Source of the DNA: Streptomyces flavofungini
Lineage (GTDB): Bacteria > Actinomycetota > Actinomycetes > Streptomycetales > Streptomycetaceae
Length of the DNA stretch: 64,000 nt
Direction of reading: 5' to 3'
NCBI RefSeq assembly: GCF_014650815.1
Contig: NZ_BMVR01000012.1
Location: 1-64,000 of the forward strand
Shown: positions 49,678-58,563 of the stretch, piece after piece
Position numbering within the stretch: position 1 is the stretch's first letter
Layout of the letters: each line of letters opens with the position of its first letter
Notes under the pieces: model-generated
What the model was told of the DNA's origin: nothing
Seen by the model: the letters and a program-made list of their open reading frames with translations, nothing else
Database searches by the model: none
Made by a program: the position numbers and the translations under genes

Positions 49678-49708
49678 TTGACCTTGACACAGTGACAAGG
49701 TCTTCACT
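49678..49708 (+). promoter_or_regulatory. MerR-type promoter with 19-bp spacer and centred dyad
   Basis: TTGACC (49678-49683), 19 bp, then TTCACT (49703-49708). Within the spacer and -35 lies GACCTTG-a-CAC-a-GTG-a-CAAGGTC (49680-49702), symmetric except for three A positions. A long 19-bp spacer with a central dyad is the hallmark of MerR-activated promoters. It precedes the HEAT gene at 49730 and its MerR partner. Confidence 0.75.
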
Positions 49709-49729
49709 GCAGCCAAGGAGGTGGTCCCG

Positions 49730-50446
49730 ATGACCATGTCGACACAGGACACGGACACGGACGCGGACGCAGATGTGGATGCGGTGGTGGCGGCGGAGGC
49801 GGATGTGCTGCGGGCCCTCCAGGGGCTGGAGGACAGCAGTTCGTCCGTGCGGCTGCGGGCAGCCCTTGCGGTCGGCACCGCCCCTGACCCACGGTTCATC
49901 GACAAGCTCATCGAACGCTGCGCCAGCGAATCCGAGTTCTACGTACGCGAAATGCTGACGTGGGCACTCACCCGCCACTCGGCGTCGATGACGGTCCCGG
50001 AGCTTCTCAAGGAAGTCCGCTCGGAGCGTGCGCAGGCGCGAAGTCAGGCGTTGCACACGCTGTCCAAGATCGGGGATCGGCAGGCGTGGCCGGCGATGAC
50101 ACGGGAGCTGCTCTCCGACGCCGACGACGAAGTGGCGCGGAGCGCTTGGCGAGCGGCGGTCGTGCTCGTACCCGAAGGGCAGGAACACGGGCTGGCCGCA
50201 GTGCTGTCGACACAGCTCGGGCGTGGCGAACGGGAGACACAGCTGAGTCTCAGCCGGGCGCTCATCGCGCTGGGCGAGATGATTGTGCCGACTCTGCGCG
50301 CTGCGATGACGGATCCCGACCCGCGTGTGCGCGAGCATGCGATCGCCACGGAACGGCTGTTGCGCGACCCGGATGCGGGATTCGAGTTCGCGATCGAGGA
50401 GGCTAAGCGCGTCGTGGCACTCGGCACGACCGGCCAGGACGGGTGA
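49730..50446 (+). CDS. HEAT-repeat protein
   Basis: 238 residues from ATG 49730 (AAGGAGG upstream). After an Asp-rich start (about 10-20), repeated helix pairs follow: EADVLRALQGLEDSSSSVRL, LLKEVRSERAQARSQALHTL, LLSDADDEVARSAWRAAVVL, LRAAMTDPDPRVREHAIATE. There is no catalytic motif; it is a protein-interaction scaffold. It is in an operon with the MerR-HEAT gene (8 bp apart) under the MerR-type promoter. Confidence 0.82.
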   Translation: MTMSTQDTDTDADADVDAVVAAEADVLRALQGLEDSSSSVRLRAALAVGTAPDPRFIDKLIERCASESEFYVREMLTWALTRHSASMTVPELLKEVRSERAQARSQALHTLSKIGDRQAWPAMTRELLSDADDEVARSAWRAAVVLVPEGQEHGLAAVLSTQLGRGERETQLSLSRALIALGEMIVPTLRAAMTDPDPRVREHAIATERLLRDPDAGFEFAIEEAKRVVALGTTGQDG

Positions 50447-50453
50447 CGGGCAG

Positions 50454-51458
50454 TTGTTGATCGGTGAGGTGGCGCGGCGGTCCGGAGTCAGCGCCCGCAT
50501 GCTCAGGCATTACGAGTCGCTCGGCCTGGTGCGGCCGACGGGTCGTACCCACGGTGGCTATCGCGCGTACGCAAGCGACGACATCCGGCGGATCTTCCAC
50601 ATCGAGAGCCTGCGGGCCCTGGGCCTGTCCCTCCGCGAAGTCGGGTACGCGCTCGACGATTCCGGCTTCGCGCCCGCGGCGCTCATCGACGACCTCATCC
50701 AGCAGACCCGAGCACGCATCGCACAGGAGACGGCCCTGCTCACCCGGCTCCGCCGCATCGATGCCGCGGCGCCCGCGGGCTGGGAGGACGTGCTCCAGGT
50801 CGTCGCGCTCCTCCAGGCGTTGGGGTCGGAGAGCCCCGGGAAACGCCAGCGCGCGGCCCTGTCCGCGGTCGAAGACGTGCCCGTGCCCGTGGAGGCGCTG
50901 GTCGAAGCAGTGCTCGGCGAGACCGACCCGAACGTCGCCGGAGCCCTTCGGTGGGCGCTGGCGCAATCGGGCGACGGCGGACTGCCGCTGCTGGCCGACG
51001 GCCTCGGCTCACCGGTCGCCGCCGTACGGAGGCGTGCCGTCGAGTCCATCGCCGAGATCCCGAACGATGAGGCGAACGCCGTGCTGCGGGATGCCCTCGC
51101 GAACGCGGACATCGTGGTCCGCCGGTATGCGGCTCTGGTGCTCGGGGCCCGTGGCGTTGCCGACGCGGTCCCGACGCTCATCGAGATGATCGTCGCGGAG
51201 GCGAACGACGTCGAGGCGGCCGATGCGCTGAGCACGCTGGCGAGCGGTCCCGCCTCGGCGGAACAGATCGCCACCGGGCTCGTCGACTGCCTCGCCGACG
51301 ACACCCTTGATTCGTCCGCACGTCGACGGCTGACGCAGGCACTCGCGGACATCCCGGGCGCCACGGCGTCAGCTGCTCTCGCGGAGCTGTCCCACGACGA
51401 GGACCGGCCCGTCGCGCTCACCGCCACGTACATCCTCCAGCTACGCGACGAGCGCTGA
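50454..51458 (+). CDS. MerR-family regulator fused to HEAT repeats
   Basis: 334 residues from TTG 50454 (or 50457). MerR HTH: LLIGEVARRSGVSARMLRHY, ESLGLVRPTGRTHGGYRAYA, then the dimer helix (LIDDLIQQTRARIAQETALL). From about 125 the rest is HEAT repeats (ALRWALAQSGDGGLPLLADG, LRDALANADIVVRRYAALVL) instead of a small effector domain. The adjacent HEAT protein may interact with it. The start codon is uncertain because no strong ribosome site is present; coupling to the upstream stop is likely. Confidence 0.85.
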   Translation: MLIGEVARRSGVSARMLRHYESLGLVRPTGRTHGGYRAYASDDIRRIFHIESLRALGLSLREVGYALDDSGFAPAALIDDLIQQTRARIAQETALLTRLRRIDAAAPAGWEDVLQVVALLQALGSESPGKRQRAALSAVEDVPVPVEALVEAVLGETDPNVAGALRWALAQSGDGGLPLLADGLGSPVAAVRRRAVESIAEIPNDEANAVLRDALANADIVVRRYAALVLGARGVADAVPTLIEMIVAEANDVEAADALSTLASGPASAEQIATGLVDCLADDTLDSSARRRLTQALADIPGATASAALAELSHDEDRPVALTATYILQLRDER

Positions 51459-51491
51459 ACCCGGTCGCGGGTCTCGCCGCGGACAGGCCGA

Positions 51492-52085
51492 CTACAGCGG
51501 GGTGGTGTCGTCCGGGGTGAAGGGGGCGCCGTGGCCGGGGACTATCAGGTCCGCGGTGTGGTGTACGCGGGTGCGTGAGGCGCGCAGGATGTCGCGGTCG
51601 GGGGCTACCGGGTCGTCCGCGGGGCCTGCGGAGTGCCACCACAGGTCGCCTGCGAAGGCGATGACGCCGGTGTCGGTGCCCGCGAGGAGGGTGATGTCCT
51701 CGGGGCTGTGGCCGGGGGTGCGGATCAGGCGGAGGGACGGGGTGAGTTCGTGGCCTTCGGCGTCGCGGTTCGTCCAGGAGTTGCCCTGGTATTCGACCTT
51801 GTGGTCGTGGATGCGGGCCTGGGGGAAGAGGCCGACGTTGAGGGTGTTGTCGGGGTGGTGGTGGCTGAGGATGACGTCGGTGATGTCGTCGGGGGCCAAG
51901 CCGAGTTCGGCGAGGGGGCCGAGGATGTCGTCGCGGCTCGCGACCATGCCGGGGTCGAAGATGATGTGGCGGTCCGCGTCGGTGATGTAGGAGACGGTGG
52001 CGGCGACGCCGGGGCCGGTGGAACCGACGTAGCCGGTGGTCAGGACCTTGTAGGTGGCCGTGGTGTTGAGCTGTGTGTTCGTCAT
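51492..52085 (-). CDS. metallo-beta-lactamase fold hydrolase
   Basis: 197 residues: SHHHPDNTLNVG (metal motif H-x-H-x-D-N), TPGHSPEDI, AGDLWWHS and VPGHGAPFTPDD. These supply the dinuclear zinc ligands of MBL hydrolases; lactonase- or glyoxalase-like subtypes are possible. ATG 52085 is chosen from the family's usual beginning. It is divergent from the GlxA-type regulator at 52178, with a nested dyad at 52123-52157. Confidence 0.85.
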   Translation of the reverse strand: MTNTQLNTTATYKVLTTGYVGSTGPGVAATVSYITDADRHIIFDPGMVASRDDILGPLAELGLAPDDITDVILSHHHPDNTLNVGLFPQARIHDHKVEYQGNSWTNRDAEGHELTPSLRLIRTPGHSPEDITLLAGTDTGVIAFAGDLWWHSAGPADDPVAPDRDILRASRTRVHHTADLIVPGHGAPFTPDDTTPL

Positions 52086-52122
52086 GGCTGCAATTCTTCC
52101 GAGCCCCGCCGTGCCCGACGAG

Positions 52123-52157
52123 TGGCACATCTGCCTGCTATCGCAGGATTCATGCCA
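52123..52157. promoter_or_regulatory. nested dyad between MBL and AraC genes
   Basis: TGGCA (52123-52127) pairs with TGCCA (52153-52157), enclosing CCTGC-TATC-GCAGG (52134-52147), with both centres near 52140. It is placed to control the divergent AraC and MBL genes. Confidence 0.45.
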
Positions 52158-52177
52158 GCCTGTGTCACACTGCTCCC

Positions 52178-53134
52178 GTGCCGCCCTTCAAGACCATCGC
52201 CGCGTACGCCCCGCCCGGAGTCGGCATGCTCGCCGTCGGCGTCGTCTGCGAGGTCTTCGCTCCTCGCGGGGCGGGCTTCCCCGGCTTCGAGTTCGCCCTG
52301 TGCGCCGACCAGCCGGGCCCCCTGGCCACGGACTCCAACGTGCCGCTGTCCATCGAGCACGGCCTGGACCCGTTCGCCTCCGCCGACCTGCTCATCGCCT
52401 TGCCGGGCGCCGATTTCCGTACGCCGCCCCCACCCGCCGTGGTCGACGCGCTGACGGCCGCACACGAACGCGGCGCCCTGGTCGCCGCCCACTGCGTCGG
52501 CGCGTTCGCGCTGGCGGCGGCGGGGCTGCTGGACGGCCGCCGGGCGACGACGCACTGGCGGTTCGCCGAGCTGCTTGCCGGTCGCCACCCGGACGTCACC
52601 GTCGAACCCGACGCCCTCTACATCGACGAAGGGCTCATCGTCACCGGCGCGGGCGCGGCCGCGGGCTTCGACATGTGCCTTCACCTGCTGCGGCGGGAGT
52701 ACGGCGCGGCGACGGCCAACGCCATCGCCCGCGACATGGTGCTGCCGTCCCACCGCGACGGCGGCCAGGCCCAGTACCTGTCCGCGCCCGTCCCCGAGGA
52801 CTGCCAGGACGAACGCCTCGCCGACGTCCTGGCCTGGGCCCGCGCACACCTCCACGAGCCGCTGCCCGTCGCGGAGTTGGCCCGCCGCGCCATGATGAGC
52901 AAACGGTCCTTCGCCCGCCGCTTCACCGCCGCGACCGGCACCACCCCGCACGCCTGGCTGCGCAACCTCCGCCTGAGCAGCGCCGAGGAACTCCTGGAAA
53001 CCACCGACCTCCCGGTCGAGGAGATCGCCCACCGGGTGGGGTACGGCAGCGCGGCGGTACTGCGCGAACAGTTCGTACGCCGCCGGGGCGTCCCGCCGCG
53101 CTCCTACCGCCGATCGTTCACCAACGCGCTGTAG
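52178..53134 (+). CDS. GlxA-family AraC-type regulator (DJ-1/PfpI + HTH)
   Basis: 318 residues from GTG 52178. The N-terminal DJ-1/PfpI-like domain shows TIAAYAPPGVGMLAVGVVCE, ADLLIALPGADF and LVAAHCVGAFALAAAGLLDG with a Cys at the nucleophile elbow. The C-terminal AraC double HTH has LPVAELARRAMMSKRSFARR and VEEIAHRVGYGSAAVLREQF. GlxA-type regulators are common Streptomyces activators; here the divergent MBL hydrolase is a likely target. Confidence 0.88.
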   Translation: MPPFKTIAAYAPPGVGMLAVGVVCEVFAPRGAGFPGFEFALCADQPGPLATDSNVPLSIEHGLDPFASADLLIALPGADFRTPPPPAVVDALTAAHERGALVAAHCVGAFALAAAGLLDGRRATTHWRFAELLAGRHPDVTVEPDALYIDEGLIVTGAGAAAGFDMCLHLLRREYGAATANAIARDMVLPSHRDGGQAQYLSAPVPEDCQDERLADVLAWARAHLHEPLPVAELARRAMMSKRSFARRFTAATGTTPHAWLRNLRLSSAEELLETTDLPVEEIAHRVGYGSAAVLREQFVRRRGVPPRSYRRSFTNAL

Positions 53135-53166
53135 CTCTTCAAAACCTGTTGGTCGGCGTCTGCCCC

Positions 53167-53745
53167 ATGGTGGATGCTGCGCGCGTGATCGAGCGAGAGA
53201 CCGCAGTGCGCATCGTCGAGGAAGAACTGGCCCGCGCGTACCAGGGTTGGGTGACTCTGGGCCTGGACTCGACGCGCCCGACGGTGGTGCTGGTCGAAGA
53301 GCACGAGCTGGTGTGGAAGGTCTACTGGCAGTCCGAGGAATACGCGCGGACTCGGGATCCCGCTGCCATGTTCGTCGGTCACGGCCCGTACCTGGTCGAC
53401 CGCGTCGACGGAGGCCTCCACGAAATCGGGGCCGCCGCCGAAACAGGTGATGACTGGGAGGCTGACTACCGTGTTCGCATCCGCGGGCAAGTCATCCGCA
53501 CGCCGGTGGACGACCTGCACGACGAGATCCGCGAAATCGCCACCGCGCGTGGGCGCATACCCGCGGTGCGTACGCTGCGGCAGCGGCTGCCCGCGCTGTC
53601 CCCGTCTCAGGCTCTTGAGTACGTGCAGGCGCTGCTGCACGGCGAAGCACCGGGTCCCCTCGTGTCCGTCGCCGCGGCGCAACTCACCGCACCCATAGAC
53701 CCGGTGCTCGCCGTGCGCACGATCAGGCAGGGACGAGCCGTCTGA
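53167..53745 (+). CDS. YrhB/Imm35-like protein
   Basis: 192 residues from ATG 53167 (GTG 53185 possible). The first about 90 residues, IERETAVRIVEEELARAYQG, VLVEEHELVWKVYWQSEEYA and GPYLVDRVDGGLHEIGAA, match the YrhB/Immunity-35 fold (polymorphic-toxin immunity). The C-terminal part is less familiar. No toxin gene (RHS, SMI1 partners, LXG) is adjacent, so it is an orphan immunity-like gene. Could also have a housekeeping role. Confidence 0.65.
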   Translation: MVDAARVIERETAVRIVEEELARAYQGWVTLGLDSTRPTVVLVEEHELVWKVYWQSEEYARTRDPAAMFVGHGPYLVDRVDGGLHEIGAAAETGDDWEADYRVRIRGQVIRTPVDDLHDEIREIATARGRIPAVRTLRQRLPALSPSQALEYVQALLHGEAPGPLVSVAAAQLTAPIDPVLAVRTIRQGRAV

Positions 53746-53764
53746 CGAGCGCGCGGACCGCGGC

Positions 53765-55021
53765 TCAGCCGAACCTCAGGACGCGCGGTGCGAACGTGCC
53801 CTCCGGGCCGTCGGCGCGGCCGACCGACCACACCGTCGACGTGCCCGGCACCGGCGCCAACCGCAGCGTCCAGGAGTCGCCCTCGCCCGCCACCGCCGGT
53901 TCGCTGTGCTCGGTGAACGACTGGCCGTTCCAGGCGAGGAAGTCCGGGCCGGGGACGAACGGCGGGTTGCTGCCCGGTGGGGCCCACTTCAGCGAGCGGG
54001 CCACCGAGACCCAGGCCAGCCCGCCGGATGCGGTGGGCGCCAGGGAGTCGATCGAGCCGAAGTCGGCGGGCACCTTCACCCGGTCCCACTTCTGCCCGTC
54101 CCAGCGGACCAGCAGGGGCGGAATCGGCCGGCCCGGCGGGCCGCCGACGAACCCGGCCGTGCCGCCCGCCCACACCTCCGTCGGCGAGACCGCGAGGGCG
54201 CTGCCCACGGCCGACCGGGGGAACCCGTCCACGATCGTCTGCTCCCACGCCTGACCGTTCCAATGCGACACCGCCGCACCCGAGTTGGTGGCGCCCGCGG
54301 CCCAGACGTCGTCGGCCGCCCGGATGTGCAGGCCGTACACGGACCCCGGCGGCACCGGCACGTCCCGCCACGCGCGCCCGTCCCGGCGCAGCAACACCTG
54401 CGCGCCGTCCCGCGAACCGATCAGCCAGGTCTCACCGCCCCCGGCCACGACCTTGGTCAGTACGACGCCGCTCGGCGGCCGACTCTCGGACCAGGTCTTG
54501 CCGTTGAAGCGCAGCAGGCGGGCGCCGCCCGCCGAGTCGCGGCCGACCGACCAGGCCGCAGTGGGTGAGGTCGCGGCGATGGACAGCAGATTTCCCTGCC
54601 ACCGGACCCCGGGCAGACTCCGGCGCTGCCACGCGGTGCCGTTCCAGCGCAGCATCAGCGGAAAGCCCGGCGCCTCGCGGCCGACGGCGTCGGCGCCCAC
54701 CGCCCAGGCCCGGTCAGGGCCGAACGCCACGGCCTCGTTCAGCGCCGCCTGCGGCCGTACCTGTGCCGGGACCGGCACGTGCTCCCAGGAAAGGGTTTCC
54801 GCTACGGCCGAGGTCATGGCGGTCACGAAGGCCATGGCTACGGCGAGGGCCGCGATGAGAAGTCGGCGGGCCAGGGCGGCGGACCTGCGGGCCGGGGACG
54901 GTCTGGAGGTCCGGGCCGACCTGCGGAGCAGGGACGGTCTGTGGGCCTGGGACGATCTGCGGGCCTGGGACGACCTGCGGATCTGGGGCGATCTTCGCGC
55001 CACGGTCCGTATGCGTGCCAT
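53765..55021 (-). CDS. secreted beta-propeller-like protein
   Basis: 418 residues. A long basic N-terminus built of RRSS-type repeats (about 1-50) precedes a hydrophobic signal (LLIAALAVAMAFVTAMTSAVA). The mature part repeats a W-rich unit: LRWNGTAWQ, LRFNGKTWSE, HWNGQAWEQ, VRWDGQKWDRV, LAWNGQSFTE, alternating with ATSPTAAWSVGRD-like strands, i.e. blades of a Kelch/WD-type propeller. Its start is 2 bp from the stop of the similar gene at 55023, so they form an operon. Function: extracellular binding is inferred. Confidence 0.7.
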   Translation of the reverse strand: MARIRTVARRSPQIRRSSQARRSSQAHRPSLLRRSARTSRPSPARRSAALARRLLIAALAVAMAFVTAMTSAVAETLSWEHVPVPAQVRPQAALNEAVAFGPDRAWAVGADAVGREAPGFPLMLRWNGTAWQRRSLPGVRWQGNLLSIAATSPTAAWSVGRDSAGGARLLRFNGKTWSESRPPSGVVLTKVVAGGGETWLIGSRDGAQVLLRRDGRAWRDVPVPPGSVYGLHIRAADDVWAAGATNSGAAVSHWNGQAWEQTIVDGFPRSAVGSALAVSPTEVWAGGTAGFVGGPPGRPIPPLLVRWDGQKWDRVKVPADFGSIDSLAPTASGGLAWVSVARSLKWAPPGSNPPFVPGPDFLAWNGQSFTEHSEPAVAGEGDSWTLRLAPVPGTSTVWSVGRADGPEGTFAPRVLRFG

Positions 55022-55022
55022 G

Positions 55023-56093
55023 TCAGCCTCCCAGCCGCTCGCTCATCAGGTTGGGTTTCGAGCCGTAGATCTCGACGGTTCCGAAGGAGAGCAGCGCGGA
55101 GCCGGTGGCTGTCAGCGCACGCGGCTTGACGTCGATCGCGTTCGTACGTTCCGGGCCGTACGAGAAGGTGGTGCGGGAGCCGCCCACCCGTGCGTACTTC
55201 GACTGGAACGCGCGGTCGCTGCGCACCGGCAGCCACAGCGCGCCGTCCGGGCCGCGCACCATGGCCTCGGTGTAGGTGTCGCCCAGGGGCGGGTGAGTGG
55301 TGCGCCAGGTGTGCCCGTTCCCGTGCATCAGGTAGGTGCGGGCGACGCCGTCGGTGTACCGGCTGCCGCCGAGCGTGACCCGGCCGGACGGTTCGAGCAG
55401 CATCGTGTGCACGTTGCTGTTCGACGGCAGCGGCACCTTCGCGTCCCGCCACGCCGTGCCGTCCCAGCGCAGGATCGCGGTCCCGGTGCTGGTGTCCGCC
55501 CAGGCCCAGGCGTCGTCGGCGGACCGGGCGGTGACCCCCATCAGGTACAGCACCCCGTCCGGGGTGGACTGCGTGGTCCAGCGGGAGCCGTCGTAGTGCA
55601 GCACCTTCAGCCCGGTGTCGTCCTCACCGACCACCCACGCGGCACCCGGCACCGCGGTGAAGTCCTGGTAGGTCCACAGGGTCTGCGGCAGCGGAACGGA
55701 ACTCCATTCCCCGCCCGCCGACCGGCGCAGAATCTCCCCCTCCCCGGCGCGGTTGTGGAGGATCCACACCTCCTTGCCGACGAACTGCACCCTGCCGAGC
55801 CAGCCCGGCTCACCGGCACCGGGGAAGCTCCGGTCCCGGCTCCACGCCCGGCCGTCCCACCGGTACAACATCGGCCGTACCCAATCGGCGGTGTGCTCGT
55901 AGCCCGTCGCCCACGCCTCGCCCCGCCCACGGGCGGCGAGGTCGGACACGGTCACCGGCGGAGCCGCCGCCGGCACGGGCAGCGCCGACCAGCCCGGCCG
56001 CACGGCCTCGGCCGGCGTCGCAATCGCGGGTGGTGCCACCACCGCCCCACACACGAGCACGAGGCAGACGACGACCGCACGGAGACCGTTCAC
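55023..56093 (-). CDS. secreted beta-propeller-like protein
   Basis: 356 residues from GTG 56093 (GGGGGG upstream). Signal peptide VVCLVLVCGAVVAPPAIATP. Repeats: LYRWDGRAWSRD, HYDGSRWTTQS, LRWDGTAWRDAK, HGNGHTWRTTH and DDAWAWADTS-type strands, again a propeller pattern. It is the first gene of a two-gene operon with the longer relative at 53765. No enzyme motif seen. Confidence 0.7.
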   Translation of the reverse strand: MNGLRAVVVCLVLVCGAVVAPPAIATPAEAVRPGWSALPVPAAAPPVTVSDLAARGRGEAWATGYEHTADWVRPMLYRWDGRAWSRDRSFPGAGEPGWLGRVQFVGKEVWILHNRAGEGEILRRSAGGEWSSVPLPQTLWTYQDFTAVPGAAWVVGEDDTGLKVLHYDGSRWTTQSTPDGVLYLMGVTARSADDAWAWADTSTGTAILRWDGTAWRDAKVPLPSNSNVHTMLLEPSGRVTLGGSRYTDGVARTYLMHGNGHTWRTTHPPLGDTYTEAMVRGPDGALWLPVRSDRAFQSKYARVGGSRTTFSYGPERTNAIDVKPRALTATGSALLSFGTVEIYGSKPNLMSERLGG

Positions 56094-56244
56094 GGAACCC
56101 CCCAGGACGTGAAGGTCGCAGAGCGTACTGGCGTTCGCACACCCGTGAACAGACGGCAACCGGCCATCACGGGTCCCACTGGAGGCCCACCGTGTCATGG
56201 AGCACCGCCCCACCGTCCGTGGGACGGCTCCTACGATCCCGCCC

Positions 56245-56643
56245 ATGACGATCACGTACGAGTGGCGCGGTGAATTCGACAACGCGGCCGTCAACGCACT
56301 CCACGCCGAGGCCTTCGAGCACGCCCCGCTGCCCGTCGACTGGCAGGCCCAAGTGCACCGGTACAGCCTCGGCTGGGTCTGTGCCCGCGCGGGCGGCAGG
56401 CTCGTGGGGTTCGTCAACGTCGCCTGGGACGGCGGCGTCCACGCCTTCGTACTCGACACGATGGTCGTCCAGGACCTGCGCGAGACGGGCGTGGGGACCG
56501 GACTCGTGGCGGTCGCGGCGCGCGAGGCCCGCGCGGCGGACTGTGAATGGCTGCACGTCGACTTCGACGAGCACCTGCGTCCGTTCTACTTCGACTCCTG
56601 CGGCTTCGAGCCGACGGACGCGGGACTCATCGCCCTGCACTGA
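56245..56643 (+). CDS. GNAT family N-acetyltransferase
   Basis: 132 residues from ATG 56245. The acetyl-CoA loop is in VLDTMVVQDLRETGVGTGLV (motif A R/Q-x-x-G-x-G/T), and AADCEWLHVDFDEHLRPFYF, DSCGFEPTDAGLI finish the fold. Short single-domain acetyltransferase of unknown substrate. Convergent with the metalloprotease gene at 56668. Confidence 0.82.
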   Translation: MTITYEWRGEFDNAAVNALHAEAFEHAPLPVDWQAQVHRYSLGWVCARAGGRLVGFVNVAWDGGVHAFVLDTMVVQDLRETGVGTGLVAVAAREARAADCEWLHVDFDEHLRPFYFDSCGFEPTDAGLIALH

Positions 56644-56667
56644 GCCACCGCCTCGGGGAGCGCTCCG

Positions 56668-58563
56668 TCAGTCGGTGTACGTGAAGCCGATGGACGCGGT
56701 CATGGCGTTGCCCCGGGCCGTGGCGACCTGGACGGCACCGGCCTGCGGGTACGCGGGCGCGGTGAACGTGACGCGGTCGTCGTCGAGGACGCGTACGTTC
56801 GTGGCCGCGACCCCGCGGAAGCCGCCCGCGGTCGGCGTGCCCACCAGGATCTGGGTGGTGCCGGTGAGCCCGCCGCCGGTGAGCGTGACGGTGAAGCCGC
56901 CCTTCACGGAGCCGGTGTCGGGGCTGACGGCGGTGAGCGCGGCCGGGATCGGGCTGAGCGCGGCGCTGTTCTTGACGAACGAAACGGCGACGTAGTGGTC
57001 GCTGTTCATCGTGACGCTCAGGGACGCCGCACGCGTGGGCTGCACCTTGCCGTCGACGATCCACCGGTCGATCTTGTACCGGGAGTCCGGGGCGGCGGTG
57101 ACGGTGACCTGGTCACCGGCGGCGAACAGGCCGGTGGAGGCGGTGGTGACGGTGCCGCCGGTGCCGTCCTGGGGCACCGCGGTGAGGGCGTGGCGCTTGG
57201 CGGCGGTGCTGTCGGCGGGCGTGCGGTAGTTGGCGAGCACCGGGCCGGTGAGGTTCATGACGCGGGTGGAGTCGGCGGGTTCCGGCGACCCGAGGGCCAC
57301 GCCGCGGGGCTTGCCGTCGTGGTCCTGGCGAGGGTTGGAGAACCACATCTTGTTCTCGCACTTGTCCTCGCTGGCGCAGCTCATGGTGTAGCCCATGATG
57401 TCGACCCAGGTGCGGTCCTCGGGCAGGAAGCCGTGGTTGTCGGGGTAGTACGGGTTGTAGTTGCCTGCCCGGTAGTTGTCGGCCGTGGGCTTGACGGGGT
57501 CGGTGATGTAGTCGTGGTTGAGGCCGAAGTTGTGGCCGATCTCGTGGGCGAGGTGGTGGGTGCCGAAGGTGTCGGCCTGCTGGGCGCCGAAGCCGGTGTC
57601 GTCCGTGCTGTAGCGGGCGTTGTCGCCGGGGACGAGCCGGGGCAGGGAGGGGGTCATGCCGGTCCCGGCCGTGTAGATGCCGGGGCCGGGGGTGAACTTG
57701 GACAGGACGTGAACGAGGTCGGCGCCCTGCGCGTCCCGGGTGGCGCGGACGCTGGTGGCCCAGTCGTCGGAGTACCGCGGGTCCGCCGGATCGGCGAGCG
57801 CGCCGGTCATGCCGTCCATGTCGCCCGCGTCCCCGGACCACTCCGGCGTCTCGAAGGTCCCGAGCAGATTGAGGCGGGCCTTGACCTGGCTGTCGGCGTA
57901 CGCCTGGTTGGTGCCCTCGACCGCGGCCTTGGCCTGGAGTGCGAGAGCGGCCGCGCCGCCCTCGGTGTCCTCGGCGGTCTGGGGCGTGTAGCCGATGAGC
58001 ACGTCGATGACCGGGTCCGTCGGCTCGGCCCGTCTGCGGGGTGGCGCGGTCGGCCGCGCCGTATCGGCCAGGCGCAGTGCGTCACGTACGAGCGGTGTCT
58101 GGCGGGCGGTGTCGAACGACCGGATGCGGGACACCCCGGGCCGTACGCCTTCCAGCGCGTAGCGCACCTGCCCCGCGGTGATCTCGCCCGCGACCCGCGG
58201 CCTGCCTCCGGCGCAGGCACCGTCGACCGCGAGCGTGACCGGCCGGTCGGGGCGCCCGGCGACGTGCCCGCTCCACAGCAGGGTGCCCTGCCGGTCCCGT
58301 GCCACCTTTTTGGCGTACGCGGTGACGCTCTCGCCGTCGAACAGCGGGAGGGCCCGCTGGTCGGGTGCCGCGACGGTGCCGCGTCGGCACAGGGCGCTGA
58401 AGGCGCCCTCGGTCCAGGTGACCTCGCCGAAGCGAAGCAGGCCGGGGAGCCCGGGCGCCGGCGCCGCGGCGGGGTTCGGGGCGGCGGCGGGGCTCGGGGC
58501 GGCGGGCAGGGTGGCGGTGAGAGCGGCGACGGCGCCGATGACGACGAACCTGACGGGGACCAC
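56668..58563 (-). CDS. secreted reprolysin-like metalloprotease with IPT/TIG domain
   Basis: About 631 residues from GTG 58563 (GAAGGAG upstream; ATG 58602 is an alternative). The signal peptide (VIGAVAALTATLPAAP) precedes a propeptide with a Pro/Ala stretch. The metzincin site is HEIGHNFGLNHD (340-351) and the Met-turn is WVDIMGYTMSC. After about 480 comes a bacterial repeat domain (GDQVTVTAAPDSRYKIDRWI) and then an IPT/TIG-type domain (GGFTVTLTGGGLTGTTQILV). An extracellular protease is expected. Confidence 0.85.
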   Translation of the reverse strand: MVPVRFVVIGAVAALTATLPAAPSPAAAPNPAAAPAPGLPGLLRFGEVTWTEGAFSALCRRGTVAAPDQRALPLFDGESVTAYAKKVARDRQGTLLWSGHVAGRPDRPVTLAVDGACAGGRPRVAGEITAGQVRYALEGVRPGVSRIRSFDTARQTPLVRDALRLADTARPTAPPRRRAEPTDPVIDVLIGYTPQTAEDTEGGAAALALQAKAAVEGTNQAYADSQVKARLNLLGTFETPEWSGDAGDMDGMTGALADPADPRYSDDWATSVRATRDAQGADLVHVLSKFTPGPGIYTAGTGMTPSLPRLVPGDNARYSTDDTGFGAQQADTFGTHHLAHEIGHNFGLNHDYITDPVKPTADNYRAGNYNPYYPDNHGFLPEDRTWVDIMGYTMSCASEDKCENKMWFSNPRQDHDGKPRGVALGSPEPADSTRVMNLTGPVLANYRTPADSTAAKRHALTAVPQDGTGGTVTTASTGLFAAGDQVTVTAAPDSRYKIDRWIVDGKVQPTRAASLSVTMNSDHYVAVSFVKNSAALSPIPAALTAVSPDTGSVKGGFTVTLTGGGLTGTTQILVGTPTAGGFRGVAATNVRVLDDDRVTFTAPAYPQAGAVQVATARGNAMTASIGFTYTD

